Notes under the pieces: generated by a model
Seen by the model: only the letters and a program-made list of their open reading frames with translations
What the model was told of the DNA's origin: nothing
The model's database searches: none
Source of the DNA: Wuchereria bancrofti
Taxonomy: Eukaryota; Nematoda; Chromadorea; Rhabditida; Onchocercidae
Direction: 5' to 3'
DNA length: 64,000 bases
Assembly (NCBI GenBank): GCA_005281725.1
Contig: SSBO01000001.1
Span: forward strand, 10,494,251-10,558,250
Position numbers and translations under genes: made by a program
Shown: piece after piece, positions 44,395 through 61,000 of the stretch
Position numbering within the stretch: the first letter of the stretch is position 1
Layout: every line of letters starts with the position of its first letter

Positions 44395-47300
44395 TTATAA
44401 TACCAATTCATGAACATGAAAGTCACTTCCAGTAGCTATAAGAATAGCAGCATTACCAGACAAACCACCCAAATTAGATGCGTAAGCAAGTTTTGGCTTC
44501 CGCGATAAATTTCTCGGACCATGACTTGGAAATTCACATAACTTCTCGCCATTATATGTTGACCAAGCTCGAGTGATTCCATCTGAGGTAGCTACAATAA
44601 AATTCTTTATCACATCAACTTTTAGCAAAATAATAGACAATTCATTCTACAGTTCCAATTAATCTCTAAACATCTATGAAGGTGAGATGTAAACTACGCT
44701 GACTTCATTTTCAAAATCACTCTTTGTTAAAATTACGACAAAACTAATTTTCATGAAAAGGAAAAGAAATAAAAATTCATATTTTATAAATTCTTCAGCA
44801 TTCTTTTTTATATGAATATCTATCATAGATGGTTCTATAACAGAATGAATAGTACATATAGAGAAACTTTGGAGAGTAACAGGCATCATTTTGTTCCTAG
44901 ACGATAGTCGATCGAATTTCTAATCCTTCAAGAAATGTAAAACCTATTTTGTAAATGAAATTTAACCTGAGAACAGAATCCTTTCATCTTTTTCGAGATG
45001 CATCGGTGTTTTATTATAAGGATTAATATTATCTTCAATTTTGAATTGAGGTTTACGCATTCGAATATCCCAAAATTTTATCTGAAATTAAAATCATCAG
45101 AAACGATCATGTTTAAATGAATTCATGAAAAAGACAAAATATTCAATAGAATGTATTAACATAGACTGCCAAATGCTTCTGCCCCTCTATTTGCCACAGA
45201 ATTAAATGATATGGTAGAAAAATAAAATATTCAATTTCGCTTCACTTATTTCAACAGATCTAAACGATTTTTTTCTTTTTTTTTGAATAATTCATAAAAG
45301 AGGCTTAGGACGATCCTTGTCTCACGAAGATGGACAGGGAATACAAAGCAACATGGAAAGCGAACTATTTCGTAAAAATTGCGGAACTGGCAAAGACTAA
45401 ACAATCAAGTAATTAAATTCAATTTTAAAAAAGATTTAATTAAATTCAAAAAAAAAAACTCACGATTCCAACATGATCTTCAGTAACAAGCATATCAGGC
45501 TTTGTTCGTAATGCCTTTAGCCAACCTACATTTTTCGTGTCATTGTAAGTGGCAACAACATCACGATTACTCATTCGCAAGTCTGAGCAAACTACATTAT
45601 CACCCATTACACCCATAAATAATAAATTTCCATCCTAAAACTTTTAAAATATTTTGAATGACCTAATAATGATGGAATTGAATTTCAAAATTAGCTTTTT
45701 TTATAAATCAAACTGTTTTTCAAAATATAGTACAACAGTGTATTATCCATTCTAAAAGTGGAAAAATTCCGAGGCATTATCATACAATTCATATTTCAGA
45801 AATATGTTTTCCTAACTTAAATAAAGAACTTTAAAAAAGGATACGATAGTCACTAAATTGTTTTTCGTTTCTTTTTTAACCACCTAAAACTAAAAGTCAT
45901 ATTTTCAAACTTTTACAACAACAATAATAATAATTTCATTATTTATATCAACCACTTTTTTTCTGTAGTAAATATACTATTCCACATCTTAATATATCGT
46001 TGCTATCAGCACAAAGAAAAAACAAAAATCTTAAGGTGCTAAGACTAAGATATGCAAAGAAATATAAATCAAAAAAAGCATGGAACAAAATCCAGCATAT
46101 AAATCAAGCATTAGCAGATATTATTTCAAAAGTCAATTATAACTTATCTAACTTTCAATCGAATAAATAGCTGAAGAGCGCCAGGATTTAACCTCAAATA
46201 GAATATACAAAAAATAAGTGCTGAAACATACCGCACTAAAAGTTAAGCTCATAACACCCTTTTCCAAACCGCTAATACGAGTAGTTTGTTCCGTTGAAAT
46301 GTTCAACAACATAGCATTTTCTTCCAGTCCTATAAACCACATACATATATTTGAATTATCAAATAATAATATACATTTATTTCAACTGCGAATTTTCGCT
46401 ACTCTAACTTAATTTGTACAAAAAATCACTTCTCTCTACATTCTCCCCCCTTGATTGCTTGATTCTTCATAGTGTAAAAAACTTCCAACTACTCTGAAAC
46501 GAACTAGACAACAAAGCCAAAACTTGAAAACCATAGTCTTAAATTTAAATTACACCATTCCTTCATATACGGTAACTGATATTCGAATCACGGTTTCTCT
46601 AATTGCTTGAAAAAACTACTCAAGTTTTTCAACTACTTTTTGTTTTTAATTTTAGGTATTTCAACTAAGTCTGATTAAAGTTTAAAAATAGGAAAGAAAA
46701 TAACATATGATATCTCATTTCAGAAACCTCAAATAAATCCAATTTCAAATAGTTACTGCCTTTAAATATACAACCATGACTTACTCCTAGATTGAATCTT
46801 ATGTTTTAATTTCCATTAGAAAACAAGTTTTAAATATTATAATAACTAACCAATTCCAATTTCCATTCGATTTCTATTGAAAGCTATTGCACGCACATAC
46901 TCCTGACATGTCCATGTCATGTTATAAGATGGCAAATGTAATTCCGTCGAATCCTAGAATATGTGCCTTCGTAATGAAATGAAATGCATAATCCTTAAAA
47001 AATTTCTTTTGGCTCACGCATTAAATCATATTCTGATTTCTAATTACACCTTAATGTCAGCTTTTGAATAAAATATTATTTCAACTAGAATCAATCTTAT
47101 AACTTACGTAAACTGAGGAAAATTCAGCCACTGGTTCGATGCAAACTCGACTTAAAGTTGAAAATCGGTTATGCATGGTAACAACTGTCTGTGTCGTAAC
47201 GTACAATGCACATGTGACATTGTCATTTATTGGCTCGACACATATATCCATTAAATTTGATTTTATCAGATTCGCACAATATGTACTGCTTCGAATTTTC

Positions 47301-49606
47301 AATCCAAACTTACTCCGACATTCACTTTCTCTACAAACAAACATAACATGCATTTAACTGAATTACTTGGAAACAACTGATTCGAATAATGCACGCCAAA
47401 TGTAACTCTTACACGAACCTTCTAAACAAGAATATTAAAATCAAAAACTTATATATACTGAACTCGTCGTAAATAATTCGTTTTATATAAAGCAAATTTG
47501 AAATATTTCAATAAATTAATGATTGCTGTTGTTAAGTTTCCAATAATTTTACTCATACTCGTTACTATCAATCGTTTTTACGGTAATATTAATAATATAC
47601 ACAGAACAAGTTACATTTTCCATGATAAAGCGTTGAAAAAAAAAAAAAAAAAAACGTACATCTTATGATAAGAACCAGCTGTAACTTTGAAACAAATAAT
47701 ACGTGCACCACATGTATCCCTCCATCCTTCATCTCGCCGTCGTTTTACAGACCAACATCCAACGATAGTTTTCCCATCTACACTAATGTCCATATAATGA
47801 CAAGAATGTAATGCCTCAATATCTGTATATCCCTGAATAAGAGCTGTCATTAGCATTCATTCATTCATTCATTTGATTAAGCAATTTGAATTATATAAAT
47901 TATTATGTGTATTAGTATATCCGTTTGAATAGAACTGATGGTGTATCATATTACAACTACAAGGTTTCTATATTAAGATAAAAAAATTAGTGAAAGTATC
48001 GAATATTCCTCAACTTGTAGCAGACCAATTCATTGCATGAATTAGTATAAACTACTTGGATTATAAACAAACACCTTTTTTTAATCAAACTCTACTAATT
48101 CGCTTAATCGAACCTTTTTATCAAAACATTCACCTATGTTTTATCATTATATTTAAAATTTTTATTTGCAACTAATATTCGCTTTACCATGTTACAATAA
48201 TACTTAAACAAAATCCAATAAAACTGACCTTTTGAACGTAACTAGGCTCTTTTCGAACGCCACGTAATGCTCCTTCAGTAACTAAACGTGTAAGTCGTGA
48301 TATATTGCTACCACGTAATTCTCTATTTTGCATTATTTTTGGTAACCATGAAACAGACGGACAAGATTTAGCACAGCATCGTTCACGTTCAGCCATAAAT
48401 GATTTATGTTGCCGAATGCCTCTTAAATCGCTTTCACGAAATCCAATATTCTAAAATAAAGCTTTTTACTCGAACAATTTTTATTCGGAAAACACTTCCA
48501 AAAATTGGAAACTACATCTGTATAAGTGTATAATAGCAAGAAATATAAAAATAACAAAGCTTACGGGACCACTAGATTGTGGTTGCACTCTGTAGTACCG
48601 TTTGGTTACACTGTCATATGCGAATCCTGGTATGTCACTTTCCTCAACAATTGCATTGCCATGAGACAATTGCTGTTCATTAGTTGAATGATCAACTTCA
48701 GTCATACCACGATTACTGTAAATAAGCCAAAGATTAAAGCTATCATTAATTGGCTAAATTAAAGACATTACTAACATATTAGTGAGTATCTACTATTCAC
48801 ATCAATTTTCTCACCTACCCATTATTAAAATAGTACAAAAGAACATAGAATTATGAAATGTATGATAATTGTATACCTATCAGATAAAGCATGATTGAAA
48901 AGTGATAAAAGGAGTGCAAATGATTTGAATTTGTATCAATCTTGAAGAATTATAACCTTCTCAGAGCATTATTTCGATTTCTCCTTCTTCTTCTCTTCCT
49001 TAACTGTTCATCACTCGAACTAGCTTCCTCAGCAACTGAAAATCAAACCAGTTATTCATTTTAATAAACATTTCTAATATATTTCAACAACAGGAAAAAA
49101 AAGTACTAGAGTCGAAAGTTTTGATCAATAAATACTTGAAAATATCAGATGACAAGTAAATAATTTATGTTCCTTTGAAATATTTTCAATATATCAATTC
49201 CAATAAATTGTCATAAAGACTTTAAATAAATTTAATTTCAAAGCATCTTCAAGAAAAGAAAATCATGATAATGCATATGAATTTAGAATCTCATATTTCG
49301 CTTATATTAACAGTAACATTAAAAATGAAACGATTTATGACAATTCCGATAATATGTAATATAATCTTGTTATGATATTCTAAATGTATTGTACAAACTT
49401 CTGTAAAAAAAACTACATGTTACCGATCTAAGAAACCTATACATATTTATAAACATTTGAACCTGTCACCAAAATTACACCTTAATCAATTTCTCTCAGG
49501 TTTTGAAGTCAAAATTCAATGTAATACCAAATGAATTATTTGATGATGGTACATGTCGTCGTCTGTTCATTCCTCTATCTCTTCGATATCGTTTATTATA
49601 TTCCAT
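44395..49606 (-). CDS. dcaf4: DCAF4-like WD-repeat protein (CUL4-DDB1 substrate receptor)
   Basis: Eleven minus-strand exons (49606-49528, 49035-48957, 48715-48565, 48450-48229, 47832-47660, 47330-47108, 46953-46851, 46329-46232, 45634-45464, 45081-44967, 44591-44395) join to 536 residues. The N-terminus is very basic (KRRRRRNRNNALRR), a probable nuclear localisation signal. The DCAF4 signature IPGFAYDSVTKRYYRV is at about residues 81-96 (IPGFYYDxxKNRYFR in the family). WD-type blades follow, including VCSDLRMSNRD, IKFWDIRMRKP (about 434) and ATSDGITRAWSTYNGEKL. The end, LAYASNLGGLSGNAAILIA followed by TGSDFHVHEL, matches the human DCAF4 C-terminus closely in spacing. DCAF4 proteins recruit substrates to CUL4-DDB1 ubiquitin ligases. 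The start is the only ATG in the first exon with a good downstream donor. Confidence 0.87.
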
Positions 49607-51632
49607 GTCTGTTTGACTGTTACTGGATAGACTTACATTTCAGAAATTCTGAAATTAGCAATCATTAGTAACAAAATGAAAGATTAACTTACATTGATAT
49701 GTAGACTCAATGTTCTAAGTTTATGCCACCTAATTTGATGATACAAAATTTGGTCTCAATAGCTTCTTTAAGTGTTTTATAAACAATTTATACTTATTTG
49801 TATATTTGCTATTATACTAGACGCTCAATAAATATTACTAATAATGCAAGATAAAACTAAATGGTATAATAATAGGGGTTAAGTATAGATACTTAAGATT
49901 TAAATAATTGCTTCAATTTAAAACGTCACAAACAAAATAATATCCGCAAACTTTTTCCTCTTTATTATTGACGTTTGCTTTCTCTGCTTTATCACATCAC
50001 TTATCAGTGTAAGATTTTCAGGCAAACTTTAACGTCGTTATGCTTTTAGCTTATCAAAGTTTGAAACATGATATTCATTTCTCTGGCTATGATCTTTTGT
50101 GATTTGAAATTTAAATTTGATCAACAAATTACATACATGCATGGATAATTTCTCAAATCCATTTAATTAGCTACAATTTCAAAATGTCGAAAAGACAACT
50201 ATGGCGTGCAAAGACAAAAAAAAAAAAAAAGACATTATCAATCCGTAAATTTCCTTTCGCAATTATCGGTCATAATCGTTACTTAATCAATCAATCAATC
50301 AATCAATATTATACTTTCGAGCAAACAATAAGTTCAACGTGTTGAAAGTTCAATTTTTCATCAAAAAAAAAAAAAAACCTTATTTAGGAGATTTTATTAA
50401 CATACGACAAGGACAAGTAAACAGTTGAAATTATGCGATAAAAAAGTAACGTATAAAAATGTTTTATGCATTCTCCATTTTAACTCCAAGAAATGAACCA
50501 TACTTCAACAATTTGATTACTTTTTTCTTTCTATACACATACACACACACACACACATACACACATACATACATATATACGCGCACAAATACCAAATTTG
50601 CCAATTCACCTAGAAGTGATGTACCTCTTTGCGTCAGCGTTTTTGACCGAATCAGTGTCAGAAATTATGATTTCAAAACATATTTCAGCATCCACTTGAA
50701 CAAATCCTGTGACTTAATGTTATAACTGCATTGTCAACATCTAAAGTTAGAATAAATTTGATAGCAAGAGGAACTGAATTAGATGATGAAATCTACTGAT
50801 GAAAATTTGGGTAAATTAGTCAAACCAAATACTGTAGACTAAATTTTCTAGGTCTATTTTCTAACTCCATTTTTCTATTATCTATGGTTGATCATTAAAA
50901 GTTATTTTCCAGTAATTATTTTGCTAAAAATCACAGTTGATATCAATAAATTCAATTCAAAAAATCATGAAGTTGACTGACTTCGATAGTTTATACATTT
51001 CAAAACAAACCAAACAAGCATGAATTTCCAAAAAAAAAAAGACGAAAAATAAAAAATTGGCAGAAAATATTCCGGAAAATTTCAATTAATCAAATGCAAA
51101 TGATATTCAGTTGATAAGAATTACTAAACAACAATAGCGATAACAAATCATACATAGTACCGACTTTTCAAAACCACAGTGCATTGAAACAATAGAAATT
51201 TTCAATTCTGTAATGCTCTTTCTACCTTTCTAGAACATAATACATAAGATGAAGCAAATTTCATTTTCGAATAGTTTCATAATTTCAAAAATGAGATCGG
51301 AAATTGAAATAGAATACAAGTAATTTTTTGTGACAATACAATTAAGTGCGAAGTGCTGTTTCTTTTCTTGCATTACTATGAAAAGTGCAAAGTAATAATT
51401 TTTTCTTGTTAGTCACAAAATAAGATTTCTTGTGCAAAAATTTATTTTTACTAATTCCTGCAATAATTTTAATTCGTTGCCTTAAAAAAAAAAAAAAAAT
51501 AAAGCAAAACAATGGTGGAAGAAAATAGTACAGAGTGAGAAAGTCATTCGAAATTAATGAATATCACAAGTATTGCTAAGAAAAACTTTGCCTTAAATGC
51601 GTATTGAGGTGCTGAGTTGGCTGGTTCATCTA
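49607..51632. other. Intergenic DNA
   Basis: Contains an ATCA microsatellite (about 50288-50306), a CA/CATA microsatellite (about 50536-50580) and several poly-A runs. It should contain the DCAF4-like promoter and the 3' UTR of the homeobox gene. No exon supported. Confidence 0.4.
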
Positions 51633-51686
51633 CTATTCATTTTTCGATTTCTTCATTGGTGGTTCACCGCTTACTGTGGGTAGCGT
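51633..51686 (-). CDS. Candidate alternative last exon of the PBC homeobox gene
   Basis: On the minus strand, TTTTTCACAG is followed by an open exon reading TLPTVSGEPPMKKSKNE and a TAG. It begins in phase 0, the phase left by exon 9 of the homeobox gene (53131), so it could replace exon 10. Its base composition is coding-like, unlike its surroundings. It could equally be a chance open stretch or belong to another transcript. Confidence 0.35.
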   Translation of the reverse strand, partial: TLPTVSGEPPMKKSKNE

Positions 51687-52332
51687 CTGTGAAAAAGGAA
51701 TTTCATTAAAATCAAACTGAACTTTGAGAATGTTCAATTTAAATTTGCAAATTATGGTTTCACAATGTACAATAAACGTCGGAATAACTTGCTCATTCTC
51801 CTCAAAACTCAGTCTCTATTTTTCAAAAACTCATTTCTTTCACAATTAGTTTTGAGTAAAGTTAGTGCCTATCAAATTATAAAAAATCTACAGATACAGC
51901 GTCTTAAAGCTTTTGAAAGGAATACTGTGTTTAAACATAGGTCACTGATTGCATTTTGTTCTTCAAGACTGGCAAAAAGCTTCACTTACTAGGTGAAGTT
52001 GAGAGAGTGATTACTTCAACAGATCAGCCAAATGCAACAGTGCACAGAAAGACATATGTATTTTTAGTAATTTCGAGTGTTTTCTATTTCTAAATAAAAT
52101 TAGTTTGACGAGTACTATAAGTTTACTTAGACACTTTAGGTAACGGTTACATCACAGCACGTAATTCGTATGCCACATTGTTGCAATTAACCCTTGAAGC
52201 GCAATTTCAATAAATGCATCTGTTAGGATAAAACAAATAAACTCTACTGATGATCAGAACAGAAATGCAGTAAGCGTTATGATTTCATAACAACAGCAAC
52301 AACAACGGCAAAATAAGTTAGTAAGCATTACG

Positions 52333-55548
<3,216 letters not shown>

Positions 55549-56800
55549 TTTATCACGAATTTGTTGTACAATACAATAATTTCAATACAGTAATATAATA
55601 TTCCAAAATAAAATGAGATTGCTGTTATAATAAAAAGCAGGAAGAAAAACTGCAAAAGTAAATAAAGGAAGTTAAAATTAAGGGAAGTGTATATTTTATA
55701 TTTAACATGTGGCATATATTCAACATGCATTAATATTTGATGGAAATACCTATTATATGATCTTCGAAATTTCTCATACTACAAAACCAGTGAGGATTTA
55801 AAAATTGTCCAGAAAGATTTCTGCCTAAGAACAATTTCAAATATAACATCTAACATGAATTTAAGAAAAAAAAACCTTTTTTCTTTAAAAGAACATCAGA
55901 ATAAATGAAGAGACGAGAGATCACAGCCATATTCATAAAGATAGGTAAATTGAGGCTTAACTTTTAAATAACAGTTAAATAAATGCTCATATACAATATG
56001 CAACATAAGCTAACATATGGAAGAATATTAAAGTTGAAGTTGGTCGACTTCATTCAATTTAAAAAAAAAAGCAATCAAATTTTCAAATATTTTAAGAACT
56101 TCAATGAACTAATTAATTTAAGTCGAAATATGACTGAGATAAATGCCATATTAATTTGACAAGCAAACTCAATTATTTAACAGCTACAAACCAGCTGTCT
56201 ATATTTAACGCTTCTAAATCTAACGAAGCCAATCGATCGTTCCTAATGTTTGGACTCTTAGTAATTGTATCGTTTATCTCTTACTATTTTGAGTGGTATA
56301 AATGTTATGCATCCGGAAATATATGTTATGTGACATCACTTAAACAGTTTATTTAGGATGTTAATATCTTATAAGTTTTCATTTACATTTACCACAAGTG
56401 TTATTCGCATGGTATTAGTGATAGTTTCAGATGTACACGTTTATTTAATTTTTGTTTACATTAGACTTACAACATTAAGAAACATTATAAAATTTAGAAT
56501 AAATTTTGGTCATATAATGACATTGCATTTTGCATGAGATAATAAAAATCTCAATTTAATATTTCCTTTTTTTTCCATTCAGATTTAAAGGTTCTTTTAA
56601 GTTGAATTTACGTTACTAATTTGTATCACAGTCACATTATTTTTGTCATTAATTTCTTATACATTAATTGGTTTCATCATTTTTACCCTTGCTGTTGTTG
56701 ATTAACTGCGGTAAAGAAAAATTATAAGAGTTAAATTTATGTTAAGATTGGTGAAGTTCTAAAGATTAAGCACTAAGAGTGATCATTAGAAGTAATTCAG
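55549..56800. other. Upstream region of the homeobox gene
   Basis: On the minus strand this is 5' of the ATG at 55548. It contains TTTTGCAG and ATAACAG sites (about 55650-55625) that could be 5' UTR or trans-splice acceptors. No coding exon is supported on either strand. Confidence 0.4.
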
Positions 56801-56809
56801 CATGAATAC

Positions 56810-57396
56810 ATGCTGTTAATTAGCTTAGCAGAGAGACAGAGAGGAGATTAGTGGAAGGCGATAACAAATGCAGGAAGGGTGGGATGAGAAAGCAGAGGAA
56901 ATGGAGGAAGGATTAGTACCTCAGGAGCTGAAATTTAAGCGAAATGTAGAAGAAGTAGGGTAGGCTGTTTAAGTAGGTTTCTCTGCCAAACGTTGCCGAG
57001 GAGAGCTGGCCGATGGCACCAGTAGAGGTAGGTAGCGCTAAGGTTCTTGAAGAATCAGTTCGGGAAATCGTCCCGTAAGCCTTATTTTAATATATAAGGA
57101 AGGAACACTAAATTTTGCTGATCATATGACGATTAGAATTCCGATTCCAGTCATGCATATGACGTTGGCTGCGGCAATGCCCAAAGTATTTCATCCCCAA
57201 AATTATTTCTGGAATAAATCTGTTAGGAATCGGGAAGAGGATGTATGCGGTGATTGAAATGGAGGGATGTGTCAACATTGGTAATTTATAATTTTTGTAA
57301 CGTTGAGGATGACTATGAGTCTGTAGTTTTGGGGTGCAATACATCATAGACAATTTACTCTAATAAATAGTTTGTATTTTTTTCAGTATTTTTTCA
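56810..57396 (+). mobile_element. Candidate LTR of a retroelement
   Basis: The stretch is markedly more GC- and purine-rich than its surroundings. It has LTR layout: a possible TG start near 56811, a TATATAAGG box at 57091-57099, an AATAAA at 57362-57367 and a CA end at 57395-57396. Three bases later TGGTATCTGCGACAGG begins at 57400, which looks like a tRNA primer-binding site because such sites start with TGG. No second LTR copy and no gag-pol were found in the window, so it would be a truncated or solo-plus-leader relic. The left border is approximate. A host promoter with a TATA box is the alternative. Confidence 0.38.
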
Positions 57397-57399
57397 ATA

Positions 57400-58002
57400 T
57401 GGTATCTGCGACAGGCAGTTCGAGACGCTAAAAGGGTGGCGCATTCACGCCTCGAGAACGCGTAAGGAGGACGGTAAGTATTTTGGGACGATAATTTTAG
57501 CTACGTTTGATTAAATCGGAAAATACAAACTTATTAATTGCGCGTATTTTGGGAAGAGAAGAGAGTGCTCAGTATTTCTTCGTTCCACATAAATGTTTGA
57601 CAAGGTCGTGAAGCGAAAATTGGAAACAAAAAAGGAAATTTAATTGGTGAAGACAAAACATCCGTGAAGTCGATCTCATAGCTTTCTAATCAGTGAATTT
57701 ATCTTTCAGGCCGGTGACGTCATTTGGCATTCCTCGCCCGGCGAAGCTGCCACTGCCTGTTCCAGTTCTCCACCCTCCATCCAGAGGAAGAGATATCGGA
57801 GTTACTGGTTTAAAAAAAAGAAAAAGAAACAGAGAAGTCGAAGGACAGGAAAGGAACAAAATTTTTGGAAACGCAAAAGGGAGGGTGGAGTTTTTTTCGA
57901 AGCATTTGGAGCAATCGACGGGTCGGCTTAGCGGGAAAGACTCAACTATTCGCGGAAGGGCGAGTGACGAGTTATACGAAGCTGGCTAAATGCGTTTTGC
58001 AG
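57400..58002 (+). other. GC-rich leader and exon-like island next to the candidate LTR
   Basis: After the putative primer-binding site, a donor (ACG/GTAAGT at 57473/57474) and then an acceptor (CTTTCAG at 57703-57709) bracket an intron. An exon-like block follows to CAG/GTATAC at 58002/58003. The block is far richer in GC than anything nearby. One frame is open across its start and reads GIPRPAKLPLPVPVLHPPSR and on to a stop at 57987-57989. The other two frames are also long and open. It has no ATG near its start and no family match I recognise. It could be a gag or leader exon of a retroelement or 5' exons of an unseen gene. Confidence 0.35.
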
Positions 58003-61000
58003 GTATACATTTATTCCCAGTTGATGGCTGAACATTTCAATTTTTTTTCAATATTTAGGGCTATTCAATTCAGCATTTTATTCAATAGTCACTAAGAATT
58101 AAATTGGATGGAACTCCATCGGAAATCTGGAAGCATAAAGGTTAAACATTCCAGGCTAAGTTCCATGAGCTTACTGCGGACTGTCGGAACGAATTTTCAC
58201 TAAATCATGATACTGTAAGCATCATCTTTGCAGGAATATTTTTGGACAGTTTAGCACTCGATGCTGCAGAAGAACTCAGTTCTGAGAATCAGTATGGTTC
58301 CAAGCTGATAAAAGTGTCACAAATATGATATCTGCTTTCATCCAATTGCAAGAAAACTGCGGGACTGTCGCGAATTTCAATTTCGCGAAAAAACCCGAAG
58401 GATAAGAAGTTGTTTAAATTGTTAAACTCTAGTATTTCGTAGCTTAATCTTTAGTCAAATTGTTAAAATAATTGTAAAATTCTTCCTAAATTACTTTCTG
58501 TCTGAATAATCAACCAGTAATTCTCGAGAACTTTAGTCTATATGTACCTCTATTAAAATAATTACAGATAAACCACTCCTACTTTTTTCATTATATAAAC
58601 TGTACTCCGTGTTACAGAGATCAGTTGTAGATATTACTACGCTCGACTATTCTCATTCCTTATTGTTATCATTACCCTTGACAAATAAAGATTCAGCTCT
58701 TACCTTTATCCACAACGTACTACACACACACACATACACACCTTATTCCCAACCAACTTGGCGCAACTAACACTCCAAATAACCACGAATCTTCCATCCT
58801 CTACAAACAACGTAAAGAAAATCCACTGCTTATTCCAACTATTGACTAACTGCAAATACTTCAACAAAAAACCACGACAGGGACAGAATAAAAGAACGAA
58901 GGATTTAATGGAAATTCGCTGGTCCTACTAAAGCACTTACCATTGTACGTAGAGAAGGCCGCACCAAAGCACTTGACATTGTGCGTAGAGTCCTGGAAGA
59001 TTGAGAGTCGCTCGAAGTTCTTCAACGTGATCTTGTTAGGGTTGGCCAATCACGTAAAATGTAAGATATAATGAAGGTGATATTACTTATATAGAAACAA
59101 CTGTGTAATACAGAACATCCTGCTTTGATTTGCAGAGGCTGCAAAGCTTTTCGAAAAACCGAAATAATTTGTGATATGAATGCGATTATAATTTGTGTTG
59201 TAGAAATATTTCTCGCTGAAATAAATTGTTACATAAAATGAATGAGTATTACGATGTCCAGTGTGATGAATCATTTACCTAACTCTATAAATCGCGATGT
59301 CCGAGAGTATTAAGCTTGTATTCAATGGTTAAATTGTTTATTACAAATAGCTCCACTTTTCACATCTTTATATCAAAAGGCAAAGAACATCAGATATTAT
59401 AAATAGTTCCATTATTCATATCTCTGTATCCAGTAAAATTAAAACACAAAGGATATAAAATATTGCAAACAACATCACTATAGAAAGTATTATCTGTTAC
59501 CTTTCCATTTCTTAAGCAAATAGCTCACTCAATCACCTTCCTTCATTCAAATCTATCATTTATTTTTCACATTCGTTGGTTTCTGCTAGTTATCCTGCAT
59601 TCGTGGATAACACATCTGTGAAAGTTATCATTATGTTATCGATATAGATTAATACTTTATGCAACATAATTATTAGCGAATAAAATTCATTATAACAGAC
59701 CCCGTTACATTATAAGGAACATATTCGTTTGTACAAACACCTTAACAAAATCCCTAGAGTCTCTCACAAACGGTATTTGTTTGTACTGTCTAATAAGATA
59801 ATTGTTTGTGTCTTTTCAGAAATCTTATCTGATAATGAAAATTGTAGCTGAAAGCAATTGCACTATTAGAAACAATTAGCTCCCAAATTAATGTTATTAA
59901 CAACACAAATTTCCTCTCCCCTGACTTATAAAACCATGCGCTTTAATCAAACCTTTGCTTAACAACAATCTCAACGATTCCAAATCTAATCTACGGATTG
60001 CATAAAGAAACTTATTCATAATACTCTAGTTTGGAAATGCTGCAGACGAGAATAAAAAAGACATAAAGATAAATGGGATTTACTATAAATGAAATATGTT
60101 AAGATTAGCAAGATATCAAATTTTGTAGGTTAATTCATACTGAAACATTTACGGTATATAATCAGTTTAGAAGTTTAGAACGAATATACATTGGCTAAAT
60201 AGGACTGAGGCAGAATTAAGCAGTTTAGAGCTGGAATTAAGCAATCTGCGATTACTGCAAATTTTGAGCTTCCGGTATTTCAATTCGATCCAATATTTTG
60301 GACATCGAACTTGATAGGCGAAAAGTCATTTCATTACAATATGTACCAGCTAGTTCGGAATCTCGAAATGCTCAAAATGTTAAGAACCGGTAAATGGAGA
60401 CAAAAGATCATAAAATGCGACCTATTATCGGAATTATGCGGATTGTTTAGATGAAATTTCAGTGAAAAGTTGCCCAGTTGCGATGTCAAAGTCAAATTTC
60501 AGTAACTCAGGAGAATTCGCACCGATGGAAAATTGTTTCACTGCTATTAACCAATGTATACGTCGAGGTGAGAAACAATCCAAGTGAGACGTGTTTAAAC
60601 TAAATTATGCTAGCGAAATATCAGATTCTACAAGCGATAAGAAGACCATACAAAAAAGTCGCAAAAGAATTCATATCGATGACAAACAGTTCCCTTGTGC
60701 TTTGATTGCTGTGGATTTGCAAAGCTATATTCAGATATGAAAGTCATTCAAACGGTGATTATGTTGCCGGAATATTAAATTCCACATTCGAAACTATATC
60801 GGTACGAAACAATCCAATGTTCAAACGATACAGCAGAAGACGATAAACTGTGATAAAAACCGTTCATATTTAAAAATGATACAGTTAATGCAACACGGGT
60901 AAAACCGTACGATTAGAAGTTATACTCACAATCTAATTTCAGACGCTAAATAATTTCTTCTGAATTTATGCCTGCCTCAAGCCTTTCTTAAAGTTATAAA

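Noticed and set aside
57000..57085. tRNA-like hairpin (CGGGA...TCCCG near 57060-57075)
   Set aside because: Only one stem is present; no cloverleaf, anticodon arm or TTCGA box could be placed.
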